Source: Balamuthia mandrillaris (lineage: Eukaryota > Discosea > Longamoebia > Balamuthiidae). Taken from it: a stretch of DNA of 64,000 bases. Shown here piece by piece: positions 32,419-41,539 of the stretch; within the stretch, counting starts at the first letter, position 1, and every line of letters begins with the position of its first letter. The DNA lies in assembly GCA_031835245.1 (NCBI GenBank), contig JAVKOQ010000014.1, positions 147,001-211,000 on the forward strand. Reading direction: 5' to 3'. The position numbers and the translations under genes were made by a program. The notes below the pieces were generated by a model. That model had not been told where the DNA came from. It ran no database searches and saw only the letters and a program-made list of their open reading frames with translations.

Positions 32419-33307
32419 TCAAGCAAAGAGTTTAAGACCTTGAATAATATCTGGATTCTTCATGGCTCCTTCTTTGTACTCCGCCAAGGAGATCCTGCCA
32501 GTGCCGCTGGCATCCATTTGCTCAAAGAACTCATCCACCAGTTGATCGTGCGACTCGAACTTTTTGCCAGAGAAGGTGACCACATCCCCGCCAACCACCT
32601 CCACGAAGGACTTCATGATCTGGCTCATCTCTGGCTTGCTGATGTAGCCATCTCCATCCAGGTCGTACACACGGAAAGCAACTTTTTTTAGAGGGTGGTT
32701 TAGAAAATGCAAGAAAACCGAAAAAGAAAAAGGCAACACCAAGAGAAGAAGAGGAAGAAAAAGAAGAAGAAGAAGAAGAACAAGAAGAAGAACAAGAAGA
32801 AGAAGAAGAAGAAGAAGAAGAAGAAGAAGAACAAGAACAAGAACAAGAACAAAAGTAACGAGAGAGAAAAGGAACATTCAAGTTTCTGGTCTGCGGTGCC
32901 ACGTGTAATGACAGAAAGGGCGCAGACAAACTCTCCAAAGTCGATAACGCCGTCTCGCTTTCCATCGAACACCCGAAAGATAAGGTCCTGCAGAAAAGAG
33001 TCGGTCACGCCCATCCGTTCCAGCACGGGACGGAAGCTATTCCTCGGAATGACGCCCTCTGGTGCCTCTGTGATGAACTGCTTATGAACGTTCAACAACT
33101 CTGCGTAGTCAACTAGGTTTTCATATTTTGTTAAAAAGTGAATGAAATAAAGGTGGAAGAGAAGAAGAAGACACAGATGGGCAACGAGGGACGCAAAGTA
33201 CAGTGAGTCATTTTGGCAAGAGTTTCCAGTTCATTCTTTTTGTTGCTTTTCACCTGCGTGCTCTTCCTCGAACCCTTGGCGCCTTCTTTGGTGATTTCGT
33301 TTCCCAT
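32419..33307 (-). CDS. Calcineurin B / NCS-like EF-hand protein, N-myristoylated
   Basis: Three exons (33307-33202, 33112-32876, 32681-32419) give about 201 residues. The start MGNEITKEG has the calcineurin-B-type N-myristoylation signal (Gly2), so it probably acts at membranes. EF-hand-like units: DGKRDGVIDFGE (partly degenerate), DLDGDGYISKPE (canonical) and DASGTGRISLAE. Conserved core words are SFRPVLERMGVTDSFLQDL and GKKFESHDQLVDEFFEQM. It ends NPDIIQGLKLFA. The most likely roles are a calcineurin regulatory subunit-like or CBL/NCS-like calcium sensor; I cannot decide which. Intron 2 is a (GAA/GAC)n-rich stretch on the plus strand. Confidence 0.88.
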
Positions 33308-33695
33308 ATTTCGTGCTACCTCTTTCCCGTTTCTGTTTTGTTGCAAAACCTTCCCCACAGAAGCTGCTTTCTTTCTGATACCCTTCCCTCCTCTCTCCCT
33401 TTACGCTTGGTTTTTTTTTTTTTTTGTGTTTTTATTGATCGTGTCGTTTGGACGAACAACAAAGAATGCAAGTAATTCCATGCATATGATGAATTCAGGT
33501 TATTCAAAGAATCCGATGAATGCAAGTTATTCCAAGAATTCTACCGTAACGATAATCGCGTGCGTTGTCGTCATCGACAGAAACTTCGAACCACGTTTAT
33601 CATTAATAAAGAAGAAAGAAGGAAGGAAAACTATCTTCTTCGTCACTTCATTCTTCTATAATCCTTGGCACGTTGTTTGAGACCAAAAAAACAAC
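33308..33695. promoter_or_regulatory. Divergent promoter region with a 27-bp tandem repeat
   Basis: About 390 bp between the CNB-like start (-) and the MFS start (+). It contains a poly-T run and three 27-bp repeats at 33464-33544. No gene is supported here, although an open plus frame runs through. Confidence 0.6.
33464..33544. repeat. 27-bp imperfect tandem repeat, three copies
   Basis: Copies start at 33464, 33491 and 33518 around the core GAATGCAAGTTATTCCA with a few substitutions. Spacing is exactly 27 bp, and an open frame reads a 9-residue period through all three. Confidence 0.85.
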
Positions 33696-34360
33696 ATGGC
33701 GATGGAAGAGGTGCACACGACGGATCTGGAGAAGAGCTCCTCCGCAGGGCTCGTGTTCAACTTTGACGCGCAAGACGGCGAAAGCGAGAGCACCGGGCGG
33801 AAGGAGACCGCAGCAACGGCGGTGATAGCCAGCAGCAAGGACCGCCCAGAAACGTTCAGCGAGAGAATCTCTCGGTTCCTGGGATGGTTTTTGTCCACCA
33901 AGATACAAACCAGTTTCGTTTGTTACCCTCCGAGTCGTTACTTTTTTTTGTCCGGGTGAGTGCTGAGTTCTCACTCCTACTATTCTTTTACTTCACAGCA
34001 TTGGCCTACTGTGTTAGCTTCTTTGCGCTGGGCATGATGCTTGCTGAGATAGGTCCTGCCTTGCTGGCTCTCTCTCGTAACACTGATACTTCTGTGAGTA
34101 GTCTCCCTTTTTACTCTCTGATCCTTTCTTTGTTCATAATATCCTCACCGACAAAAAAAAGTTGGGCACCATGGGTTACATTTTCGCAGCTAGGAGCTGT
34201 GGTTACTTTGTGGGCTCCATGTTTGGCGGGCCCCTGTTTGATCGTCTGAACGGCAATCGACTTCTAGCTACTTCGCTCGCTCTTACTGCTATCGGTAACG
34301 CTTCCTTCTTCATTTCTTTCACAAGAGAAAGAGTGGGAGAGAGGAGAGAGGAGAGAGGAG

Positions 34361-34403
<43 letters not shown>

Positions 34404-35609
34404 AAGGAACGAGCAAAGAATGCTCATCCAGTTTTTTAAAAAACCAAAAGGTAATGCTATGATTCCAGTGGTCTCCAACGTGTGGCTCCTGGCATTGCTA
34501 GTAACCAGCATTGGAGTCAGTATGGGCCTTCTCGACACTGGCGGCAACGTCAGCATGATCTGGCTTCACGGAGAGCAAGTGGGTCCTTACATGCAAGCCA
34601 TGCACTTCAGCTTTGGCGTGGGCGCTCTGGTCTCTCCCATAGCAGTGGGCAAGGCCCAGGACCTGGACGCAGAGGGTGATCCCGCCTGGGCTTTTTGGGG
34701 GATGAGCGCCATCACCGCCTTGATCCCCATTTGGTTGGTGGCCCTGGGTAAAGCCCCTGCAAGGGAGAAGATGGAGGGGGAGGAGACTGGAGCCGTCTCC
34801 GTGAGCCAAAAGTGCATCGTGGGGCTGGTGTCCCTGTGGATGCTGTTGTACGTGGGAGCAGAGGTTGGGGCTGGAGGATACATTTACACGTTTGCAGTGG
34901 AGCGGAAGCTGGCGAATACCACCACTGCAGCATATTTGACATCGGTGTTTTGGGCGGCATTGACTATTGGGCGGTTGTTGTCCATTCCCATCTCGCTTTA
35001 CTTCTCTGCGGCGCAAATGTTGGGCATGTTGATGGCTGGTACCCTTTTCCTCCCTATTCTTTTAATCTTTTTTGTTCTTTTCTTTTCTTTCTTCGTGTTT
35101 TTTTTTTCTAACGCTTTCGTTCTTCGCAAGGCTGTACCTTTAGCAATCTGTTGTGGTTGCTATTCGCGGATTCACAAGAAGTGCTCTGGATCGCAGTCTT
35201 TCTCTATGGCCTCTCCATGTCATCTTCCTTTCCGACAGCCATCAACTTGGCTGAGACCTACATGAAGCTAACGGGAAGAGTGACCAGCTTGATCGTAATG
35301 GGAGCGTGCTTTGGAGAAATGATTATCCCGCTGCTCATCGCGAAGCTGCTGGAAGATGCAGGCACCATCTTTCTTGTTTGGGTTCTCCTCTTTTGTTCTG
35401 TGTTTGGCTTCGTCACTTTTGCAACAATTTACTTGATTGGCTCAAGGATTGTCTTGAGAAACAAGAGTTCCTCTGTCAAGAAACAGAAGAAGGCAAAGAA
35501 GAAAGGAGAAGGTTACATCATTGCGGGCATGTCATCGGATGAAGATGACGACGAGAAGGATGTTGATGAGGAACAAACCGAAATGACTGAATTCAAAACC
35601 AGTGAATGA
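33696..35609 (+). CDS. Major facilitator superfamily transporter, MFSD4/SLC60-like
   Basis: Five exons (33696-33912, 33999-34093, 34162-34294, 34451-35038, 35132-35609) give about 536 residues. The N-terminal 70 residues are cytosolic. Then come twelve predicted spans: YCVSFFALGMMLAEIGPALL, SCGYFVGSMFGGPLFDRL (loop 2-3 motif), NVWLLALLVTSIGVSMGLLD. The words DTGGNVSMIWLHGEQVGPYM and MHFSFGVGALVSPIAVGKA are characteristic of the MFSD4/NaGLT branch. The tail after residue 480 is Lys/Asp/Glu-rich. It probably carries a sugar or similar small solute; the substrate cannot be read. Unusually for this window, intron 3 has (GA)n, not (CT)n, on the coding strand. It converges with the F-box-Rho gene, stops 18 bp apart. 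Confidence 0.88.
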
Positions 35610-35627
35610 AAGTTTGTTTCACTATTT

Positions 35628-38124
35628 CTACTCTTCCCCGCTGTCTACTTTTAGTCTCTTCTTTTTCCTCCTCCCTTTCAAGACTTCAATTTCATTTCTC
35701 CTTTCTTCTTCTTTTTCGTACGGTGGCGAAGAAGATGGTGAAGACTTGGAAAACATTCGAAAGACATCATTCACCGCTGATCTCCACGACTGATCCAAAC
35801 CGGTACGCCGAAAGGACTCGTCTCCAATTCCTCCGACTGGTTCTTCTGCCGCTTTTTGCTGTTCGGATCCGCCGCTTCGCTCTTCCCTTTGTTCTTGTTG
35901 AAGTTTATCCTCTTTTTCATCTTCCTCTCCAGCAACTGATCGCCGGTGTCGAAAACCTTTGCCTAAAGTTTGGATGGCATGAACATCTTTGCTTCTTCTT
36001 CTCCTCTTCTTGCCTCTCCAGCGAACAAAACTGTGTAAAACGTTGTGCAACAACAGTGGTTCCTCATCCTTTTCTACTTCTTCTTCCTCTTCTTCCTCGT
36101 CTTCGTCCTTGTTGCTTGTATTGGTTTCCAGCAACATCAATGAGGCACTATCCCTTCTTCCTCGTTGACGGCGAAGAGCTTCCAGCTGTCCTCGCTGTTG
36201 TTTTTTGTGGCAACGTTGACAGAAATGAAAATCCTTGCAAACAGTGCACCGATAGCAAGGACCCACGATAGGGCCTACATTGCATCCATCGCATACAATC
36301 TTTTCATGCACTTCTTCTAACGGCTCTGTGTCCATAATCCCCTTCTTACTGCCTTCTCTCTGTTCTTCCTCTTCCTCTCCTTCCTTCTCCTTTCCGTCGA
36401 CAACACCGGAACGAGTTCTTTCACTGCTTCTGCTGTCATCGTTGCTGCTCGAACCAGCCTCGGTGTCGGCACCAAGTCTTGAAAAGAAGCTAAGCATATG
36501 ACGAACGCCCAAGTGTGTGATTGCCAGCAACAAAGACTTAGTACCCTGCCCGTTCAGCGAAGAGCACTCCACGTAATCTCTTCCTCCTATTCGTTTGCAG
36601 AGTTGAATACCTTGTGTCCACGTCACGCAAGAAGATGCAGAAGAGCGCCCTTTCTCTTTGATTGCCGCCGATACGTTGATGGTTGCCTTTGCGTCTTCTT
36701 CTTGATCTTCGAGGAGTGGTGGGCTTTCCATAATACGTTGCCGACGGTCTAAGTGTGTCCCTACTAACACGATAGGCAAGTCGTTGTACTTACAACGAAT
36801 CGCTGGCATTATCTGTTTATGTTTTTAAATAGAAACTATGATAAGATAATGGCACCAAAGAAAGAAATGGATTTGGAACAAATGAAACACAGCAAGCAGA
36901 AAGAAGGATTACATACTTTTTTCTCAATGCTGTTATAGGACTTGAGGTCAAGTAGAGAGAACACGATAACGATAACAGCAGGACGAACGTTCTCATACCA
37001 TTCCAGTCGTACCAGCTCTGTAGAACCCTGCAGTGATACTATAAAGATCATATGTCAGCAAGAACCATAGAAGAAACACCACAAAATACAACAACAGAAG
37101 TGAGAGTTAAAACGTACGCAAATCAGCAACTTCGGTTTGTACTTCTAAAGGGAGGGGGCCTATCTTCATAACAGTACCTCCTACCTTTCTTTGCTCCTGC
37201 TGCGTTGTTGGAGGAGGAGAAGAAGAAAGATGAGGCATTCCCCATAAGCCCGCTCCTCTGGTTCCTGGAATCGTTGGTGTTGTCCCAACCTCACCAGAAT
37301 ATTCCAACGAGGTGCACAAATCAGGGAAGGCAGCCGCCAAAGCTGCCGAAAGCGTGTTCTTTCCAGTAGATTCGGTTCCCACCAACAACGCTCTCAACTG
37401 CACCTTTGTGGTTGCCCCACTTGCCCCAAACCGAGAGGACGGATAAGAAGAGAAGTAAGGAATGCCGCGATTATCGTTTACATCAGACGTTATGGAGCGA
37501 AGCCATCCTAATGGAGGCGTGAAGAAAGTGTTATGAAAGTGGCGTTGTTGTTGCTGCTGAAGATGATTCAGGATGTAGTTGTTCTCATCCTCGTCATCGT
37601 CCACACTGTTGTTGTGAGAGGGCATGTTGGGCAGGTGATGGTCTGCAACACGGTAGAAGCGCGCCCAACAAAGCCACCTGTTGATCGCGCTTTGTTTGAG
37701 CAAAAACTCTTTCCTGTAGTTTCTTTCTTTCACTGTGGTGGCGTCAACAGAGAGGACAATGAGGATGAGTGTAAAGAAGCAGAAGCAGAAGCAGAAGCAG
37801 AAGCAGAAGCAGAAGCAGAAGCAGAAGCAGAAGCAGAAGCAGAAGCAGAAGCAGAAGCAGAAGCAGAAGCAGAAGCAGAAGCACTTAAAAGGATGGGTGG
37901 TCATTACCTGGTCGTTGAAGCTCGTAGCAGGGTTGATAGGGCTCCCACCATTGACGCTGCTCGGAGGCTTGGAAGAACGGCTTCCATAAGGAGTTGTCCG
38001 AGGAGACGTTCTGAAAGTGCTTGCAGACGTGGCTGGCGCTCAACAGGTCGGGCAGGGAGAGCTTGCTGAATATTTCTAACAGGACATCGCCTACACATAA
38101 AAGCGAAAGTCAGCCATAAAATTT

Positions 38125-38157
<33 letters not shown>

Positions 38158-38202
38158 CATACTTGGAAGCTTGTGCAATTGCAAACATGTTTCGTCATCC
38201 AT
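35628..38202 (-). CDS. F-box / Rho-like GTPase / ZZ-type zinc finger fusion protein
   Basis: Five exons (38202-38163, 38090-37908, 37732-37118, 37038-36917, 36812-35628) join with matching phases to 715 codons, about 714 residues. Residues about 11-50 are an F-box: LPSDVLLEIFSKLSLPDLL, CKHFQNVSSDNSLW, followed by the YRKEFLLKQSAINRW extension common after F-boxes. A 100-residue linker holds an Asp/Glu block and poly-Gln. Residues about 180-385 form a Rho-like G domain: LLVGTESTGKNTLSAAL (G1), LQGSTELVRLEWYENVRPA (switch II), VIVIVFSLLD, LPIVLVGTHLDRR (G4) and DYVECSSLNGQG (G5). Near 488-520 is a ZZ-like finger (IVCDGCNVGPIVGPCYRC, CQRCHKK). The tail is basic/acidic. It should recruit SKP1-Cullin1 and bind something through the G domain. 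GTPase residues are divergent. No ordinary family has this layout. Confidence 0.85.
37776..37882. repeat. (AGAAGC)n hexanucleotide array in intron 2 of the F-box-Rho gene
   Basis: About 17 perfect AGAAGC units (GCTTCT on the coding strand), between the F-box exon and the linker exon. Confidence 0.97.
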
Positions 38203-38822
38203 CGGTTCGCTGGTTTGCTGGATGCTCTAAAACGATGCTCCAGTTTGACTGGTTGGTATCTTATGCTTTGCAGCTCGCGCGTGCCAGATGAAGAACAACG
38301 GTTTTTTTTTTAAAAAAAAAGGCCGTTTCAGAATGGGATAGCAAGCAAGGCCGTAGCAGTGGTTCGTTTCTGCGGGCGTTCTTTCTCCGCAACTTTTCCG
38401 GGGCCGCATTCCTCGCATAATACAAATTTTTGTAATTCTTTGTTCGTGATTACGTCATCCAATCATGACAAATATGCAAAGAATGCACAAGAGATTCTCT
38501 CCTCTCCTCTCTCCTCTACTCCTCGCCTCTCTCCTCTCTCCTCTCTCCTCTCTCCTCTTTGGGTTGGCGGTTCTTGCAGGTGGTGGCGTTGCTTGACGGT
38601 CGGTGCCCGGCCGTGATGTTCGCTGGCGACCATCCGGACATGCCCACGCCGCCTCAGAGGGAGGAGCAGGCAGTACTAGTACCAGATTGTGGGAAAAGCG
38701 GCTGCTTGTGAAGCTAGCTGGTTGTTCTTCTCATCGATTTTGACCTTGGGGTGAAGCTAAGCTCTATCTCTGTCCCGGTCTTTGTTCTCTTCTCTCTGGC
38801 GTTCTTACGCTCTTGTCTCTCT
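38203..38822. other. Intergenic region: F-box-Rho promoter, CT-rich repeat and a GC-rich island
   Basis: About 620 bp between the F-box-Rho start and the PSTK stop. TTACGTCA lies at 38450-38457. A CTCTCCT-type repeat fills about 38497-38560 and ends in ttcttgcag, like a 3' splice site. After it comes a GC-rich stretch (38578-38710) with an open plus frame of about 44 codons. I could not attach it to any gene. Confidence 0.5.
38450..38457. promoter_or_regulatory. CRE-like site TTACGTCA
   Basis: A near-perfect CRE word about 250 bp upstream of the F-box-Rho start codon. Confidence 0.4.
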
Positions 38823-39595
38823 TCATTCTTGAGACGGATCCAAAGTGAGTCGAAGCTCTTCGCAATGATGTGCGAATTCGCTCTCCAAAGCTTCAAGCCT
38901 TGCTTCCATCGAATGCTGTTGTTCTGCTCCCTCTCCCCGCTTCACGGTTGAGAGGAGACACTCTCTTGTGCTCTCCAGCCACTCCTTTCTTTGCTCGCTC
39001 AACCTTCTTCCTAGTTCCTTCTTCCTCACGGAACTAAGGGTTCGCATCATCATTTCTGAGACCGTCTTTCGCGTCCGCAAGTCCAACTGATGCATCAAGT
39101 TCTTGAGGTTGGACTCTTGACTCCGTTTCTGCGTTCATCCCCAACCAAACATGAGACAGGAAGAAGAGAGGGAAGCAAAGAAGGGAGAAGCAGAGCAGCA
39201 GAGAAGCAGAGAAGCAGAGAAAACGAGAGAATGTGAGAAGAGAAGACCTGCTCCATCCTAAGACGTCCTTCCTGTGCTTGTCTCATAGCAGCCCTCTCAG
39301 CGGAGGCAGGCCCTTCCTTCAAGATCCATCGCCAAACGGTCGTTGCGGCATCCTCGTCTCCGTCGCCCAGCTCTACTACTACTCGAAGAGCGCTTGGCTC
39401 CTCCCATGAGGAGGAAGCGGCCGAGGAGGAAGAAGGCCATTCAAAGCGAGCGTGCATCTTTCGGATCAGTCGCTCAGGCACTCGTTCCGCTTTGGCTCGC
39501 TGTCGGTTGCGTTGCAGGACCACCTCCAGAGGAGCCTTCAAGCAGATTTGTAGAAAGCCTCCTCCATCTTGGAAAGAAAAAAAGTGAGCAAGAAA

Positions 39596-39640
<45 letters not shown>

Positions 39641-40095
39641 CTCTGTTGGGAGAGACGATAGAACGGGTAGCGCATGCTGCGGTAGTAGAAGTTGTCATCC
39701 AGGAAGAGAACGAGGACCGGTTGGTTGCGGTTCTGTTGGCGGTGCTCTTGTATGAGGCTCTCCGCCCGATCGTAGGCCACTTGTCTTGCCTTTTGCCATA
39801 GGCCAGCGTCAAAGTCTTCGCCCTCTTCTCCTTCTTCTTCCTCTTTTTCGTGAGGAGGAGGAGAAGGGTGAGCGCGCTGTAGTTCCGCCATGATGGCATC
39901 GTAGCAAACGTGCACCGCACGGGCCTCCTGATCATCTTCCCTCGCGGCATGGTGGTCTTCCACGAGCCTCCGCGCCAAGGTGGTCTTTCCAACGCCAGGC
40001 AAGCCGCACAACAGCACCACACAAAACCACCCGCAGGCATGTTGACCGTGTCGGTCCCGCTCGTCTCCACCACAAAGCTCTTCCGCTTCACTCAT
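38823..40095 (-). CDS. PSTK: L-seryl-tRNA(Sec) kinase
   Basis: Phosphorylates Ser-tRNA(Sec), the step before SepSecS in archaeal/eukaryotic selenocysteine synthesis. Three exons (40095-39642, 39567-39248, 39128-38823) give 359 residues. The P-loop is at residues about 31-40 (CGLPGVGKTTLARRL). The lid region carries the diagnostic LDDNFYYRSMRYPFYRL, then FLQICLKAPLEVVLQRN with RAKAERVPERLIRKM, and in the last exon LDLRTRKTVSEMMMRT, equivalent to the conserved C-terminal helix. The exon 1 donor (CAGA|GTCTCT) is weak but gives the right phase, and the join restores the family motif. Its presence implies that the organism makes selenoproteins. Intron 1 holds (CT)n on the coding strand. Confidence 0.92.
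39598..39641. repeat. (GA)n tract in PSTK intron 1
   Basis: A GA run on the plus strand, CT on the coding strand, starting right after the exon 1 donor. Confidence 0.9.
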
Positions 40096-40401
40096 TTTTC
40101 GTGGAAGATTTGTTATCAAAAGAAAGAAAGAGAGAGATTTGATTTGATTTTCGTTCGTGGTTGATTATTTACTCTTTGGATTCAAAAAGAAAGAAAGAAA
40201 GAAGAAAGAAAGCAAAGCAGGGTACTACACATGCTGATCTTCTTCGCACATCTTCTTCTCATCATCAAATACATTGGGGGGAAAAAAAATAAAAATAAAA
40301 AAACAAAAGAGATACAGGAGGTCAATCGAAGGGAGAGACACGAAGGAAAGCGGAGGAGGAGGAGGGAGGAGGAAAAAAAATAGGGGGGCTTCTTCTTTTC
40401 T

Positions 40402-40992
40402 CTAAAAGAGAGAGCACCTTCCCTTCTTCTCCTTGGGCTTGGTGATGGGCGGGTTGAGCACCGTTCGGATGGCCTCGTCGAACACGGCCTTGAGGCCCTG
40501 CTGCGTCAGGGCGGAGCACTCCAGGTACTTCACCGCCCCAATCTCCTTCCTCATCTGCTCGGCCTGGGCCTGGGTGATGGGGGCCATGCGCTTGTCCGCC
40601 AGCCGCTCCATGGTGTCCTTGTCATCGCGCAGGTCCACCTTGGTGCCGACCAGCAGCTTGGGGGTGGTGGGGCAGTGGTGGGCGATCTCGGGGTTCCACT
40701 TGGCGCGGACGTTCTCAAAGGAGGGCGGGGAGACGATGGAGAAGCAGATGAGGAAGATGTCGGTCTGGGGGTAGGACAGGGGCCGCAGGCGGTCATAGTC
40801 CTCCTGCCCGGCTGTGTCCCAGAGCCCCAGGTTGATGGCCTTGTTATCCACCATGACGTTGGCCGAGTAGTTGTCAAAGACGGTGGGGATGTACTCCCCT
40901 GGGAAGGCGTTGGTGGTGTAGGAGATGAGGAGGCAGGTCTTGCCGACGGCGCCGTCGCCAACAACTACGCATTTGATTGCTTGCATGGCCAT
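40402..40992 (-). CDS. Rac-type Rho small GTPase
   Basis: A single-exon protein of 196 residues with all Rho-family motifs intact: GDGAVGKTC (G1), [11 protein letters not shown] (switch I), [19 protein letters not shown] (G3/switch II), GTKVDLRDD (G4), the Rho insert near residue 125-135, and ECSALTQQG (G5). The C-terminus [12 protein letters not shown] has a polybasic stretch and a CaaX box (CSLF), so it should be prenylated and membrane-bound. It should control actin. It is close to Rac1 over the whole length ([15 protein letters not shown]). Unlike its neighbours it has no introns and is GC-rich at third positions. The contrast with the degenerate F-box-Rho 2 kb away is notable. Confidence 0.97.
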   Translation of the reverse strand: MAMQAIKCVVVGDGAVGKTCLLISYTTNAFPGEYIPTVFDNYSANVMVDNKAINLGLWDTAGQEDYDRLRPLSYPQTDIFLICFSIVSPPSFENVRAKWNPEIAHHCPTTPKLLVGTKVDLRDDKDTMERLADKRMAPITQAQAEQMRKEIGAVKYLECSALTQQGLKAVFDEAIRTVLNPPITKPKEKKGRCSLF

Positions 40993-41539
40993 GTTGCAGT
41001 TGGTTGCGTAAAGTGTGTTGTTGTTGTTGTTTGGCGGAAGAGGTTTGGGTTTGGTTCCTTTTGTTGGTTGTGGTTTAGCTTCAGTGGTGGTAAGCTTTGC
41101 TTGCTTTTATGATTCGCTATGAAGAAGGCCTTTGGGGTTTTTTTTAAATGTTGTTCCGGAACCGAGAAAAACGAGCAAAGAGACATTTTTAGTTTTTCCT
41201 TTTTCTGAATTGCGAAACACCTCATTGGTACGGAGTTTAAATGTACATTCTCTGTTACCATAACATTCAAAGAATCGGAAAATCGGAAATTTTCCATCAT
41301 TTTTCCACGACGTCCCGAAATATCGTACACCATCCTCGCGACGTCCTGAACTGTCGACAAAATACGTATATGCAAAGCGGATGAAAGAGCAAAGGAAGAA
41401 GCAACAATTTAAAAAAGCGAGCCGTAAATAAAGTCCGAAGAAAAAAATACAAACGGAGAAGAAGACGAAACGCTTTGCCGCAAGTCTGAACAAAACAAAA
41501 AAACAAACAAACTTGAAGAAGTCTCAACAACAGAAACCG
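40993..41539. promoter_or_regulatory. Divergent region between Rac and tyrosine aminotransferase
   Basis: About 550 bp, A/T-rich, no supported gene. It carries two 18-bp imperfect direct repeats (cgacgtcccgaaatatcg at about 41308 and cgacgtcctgaactgtcg at about 41338), 30 bp apart, each with a GACGTC core. Confidence 0.5.

Noticed and set aside
37776-37882. (AGAAGC)n array as coding poly(Glu-Ala) or CRISPR-like repeats
   Set aside because: No spacers, and splicing removes it; the reading frame through it is a by-product of a period divisible by three.
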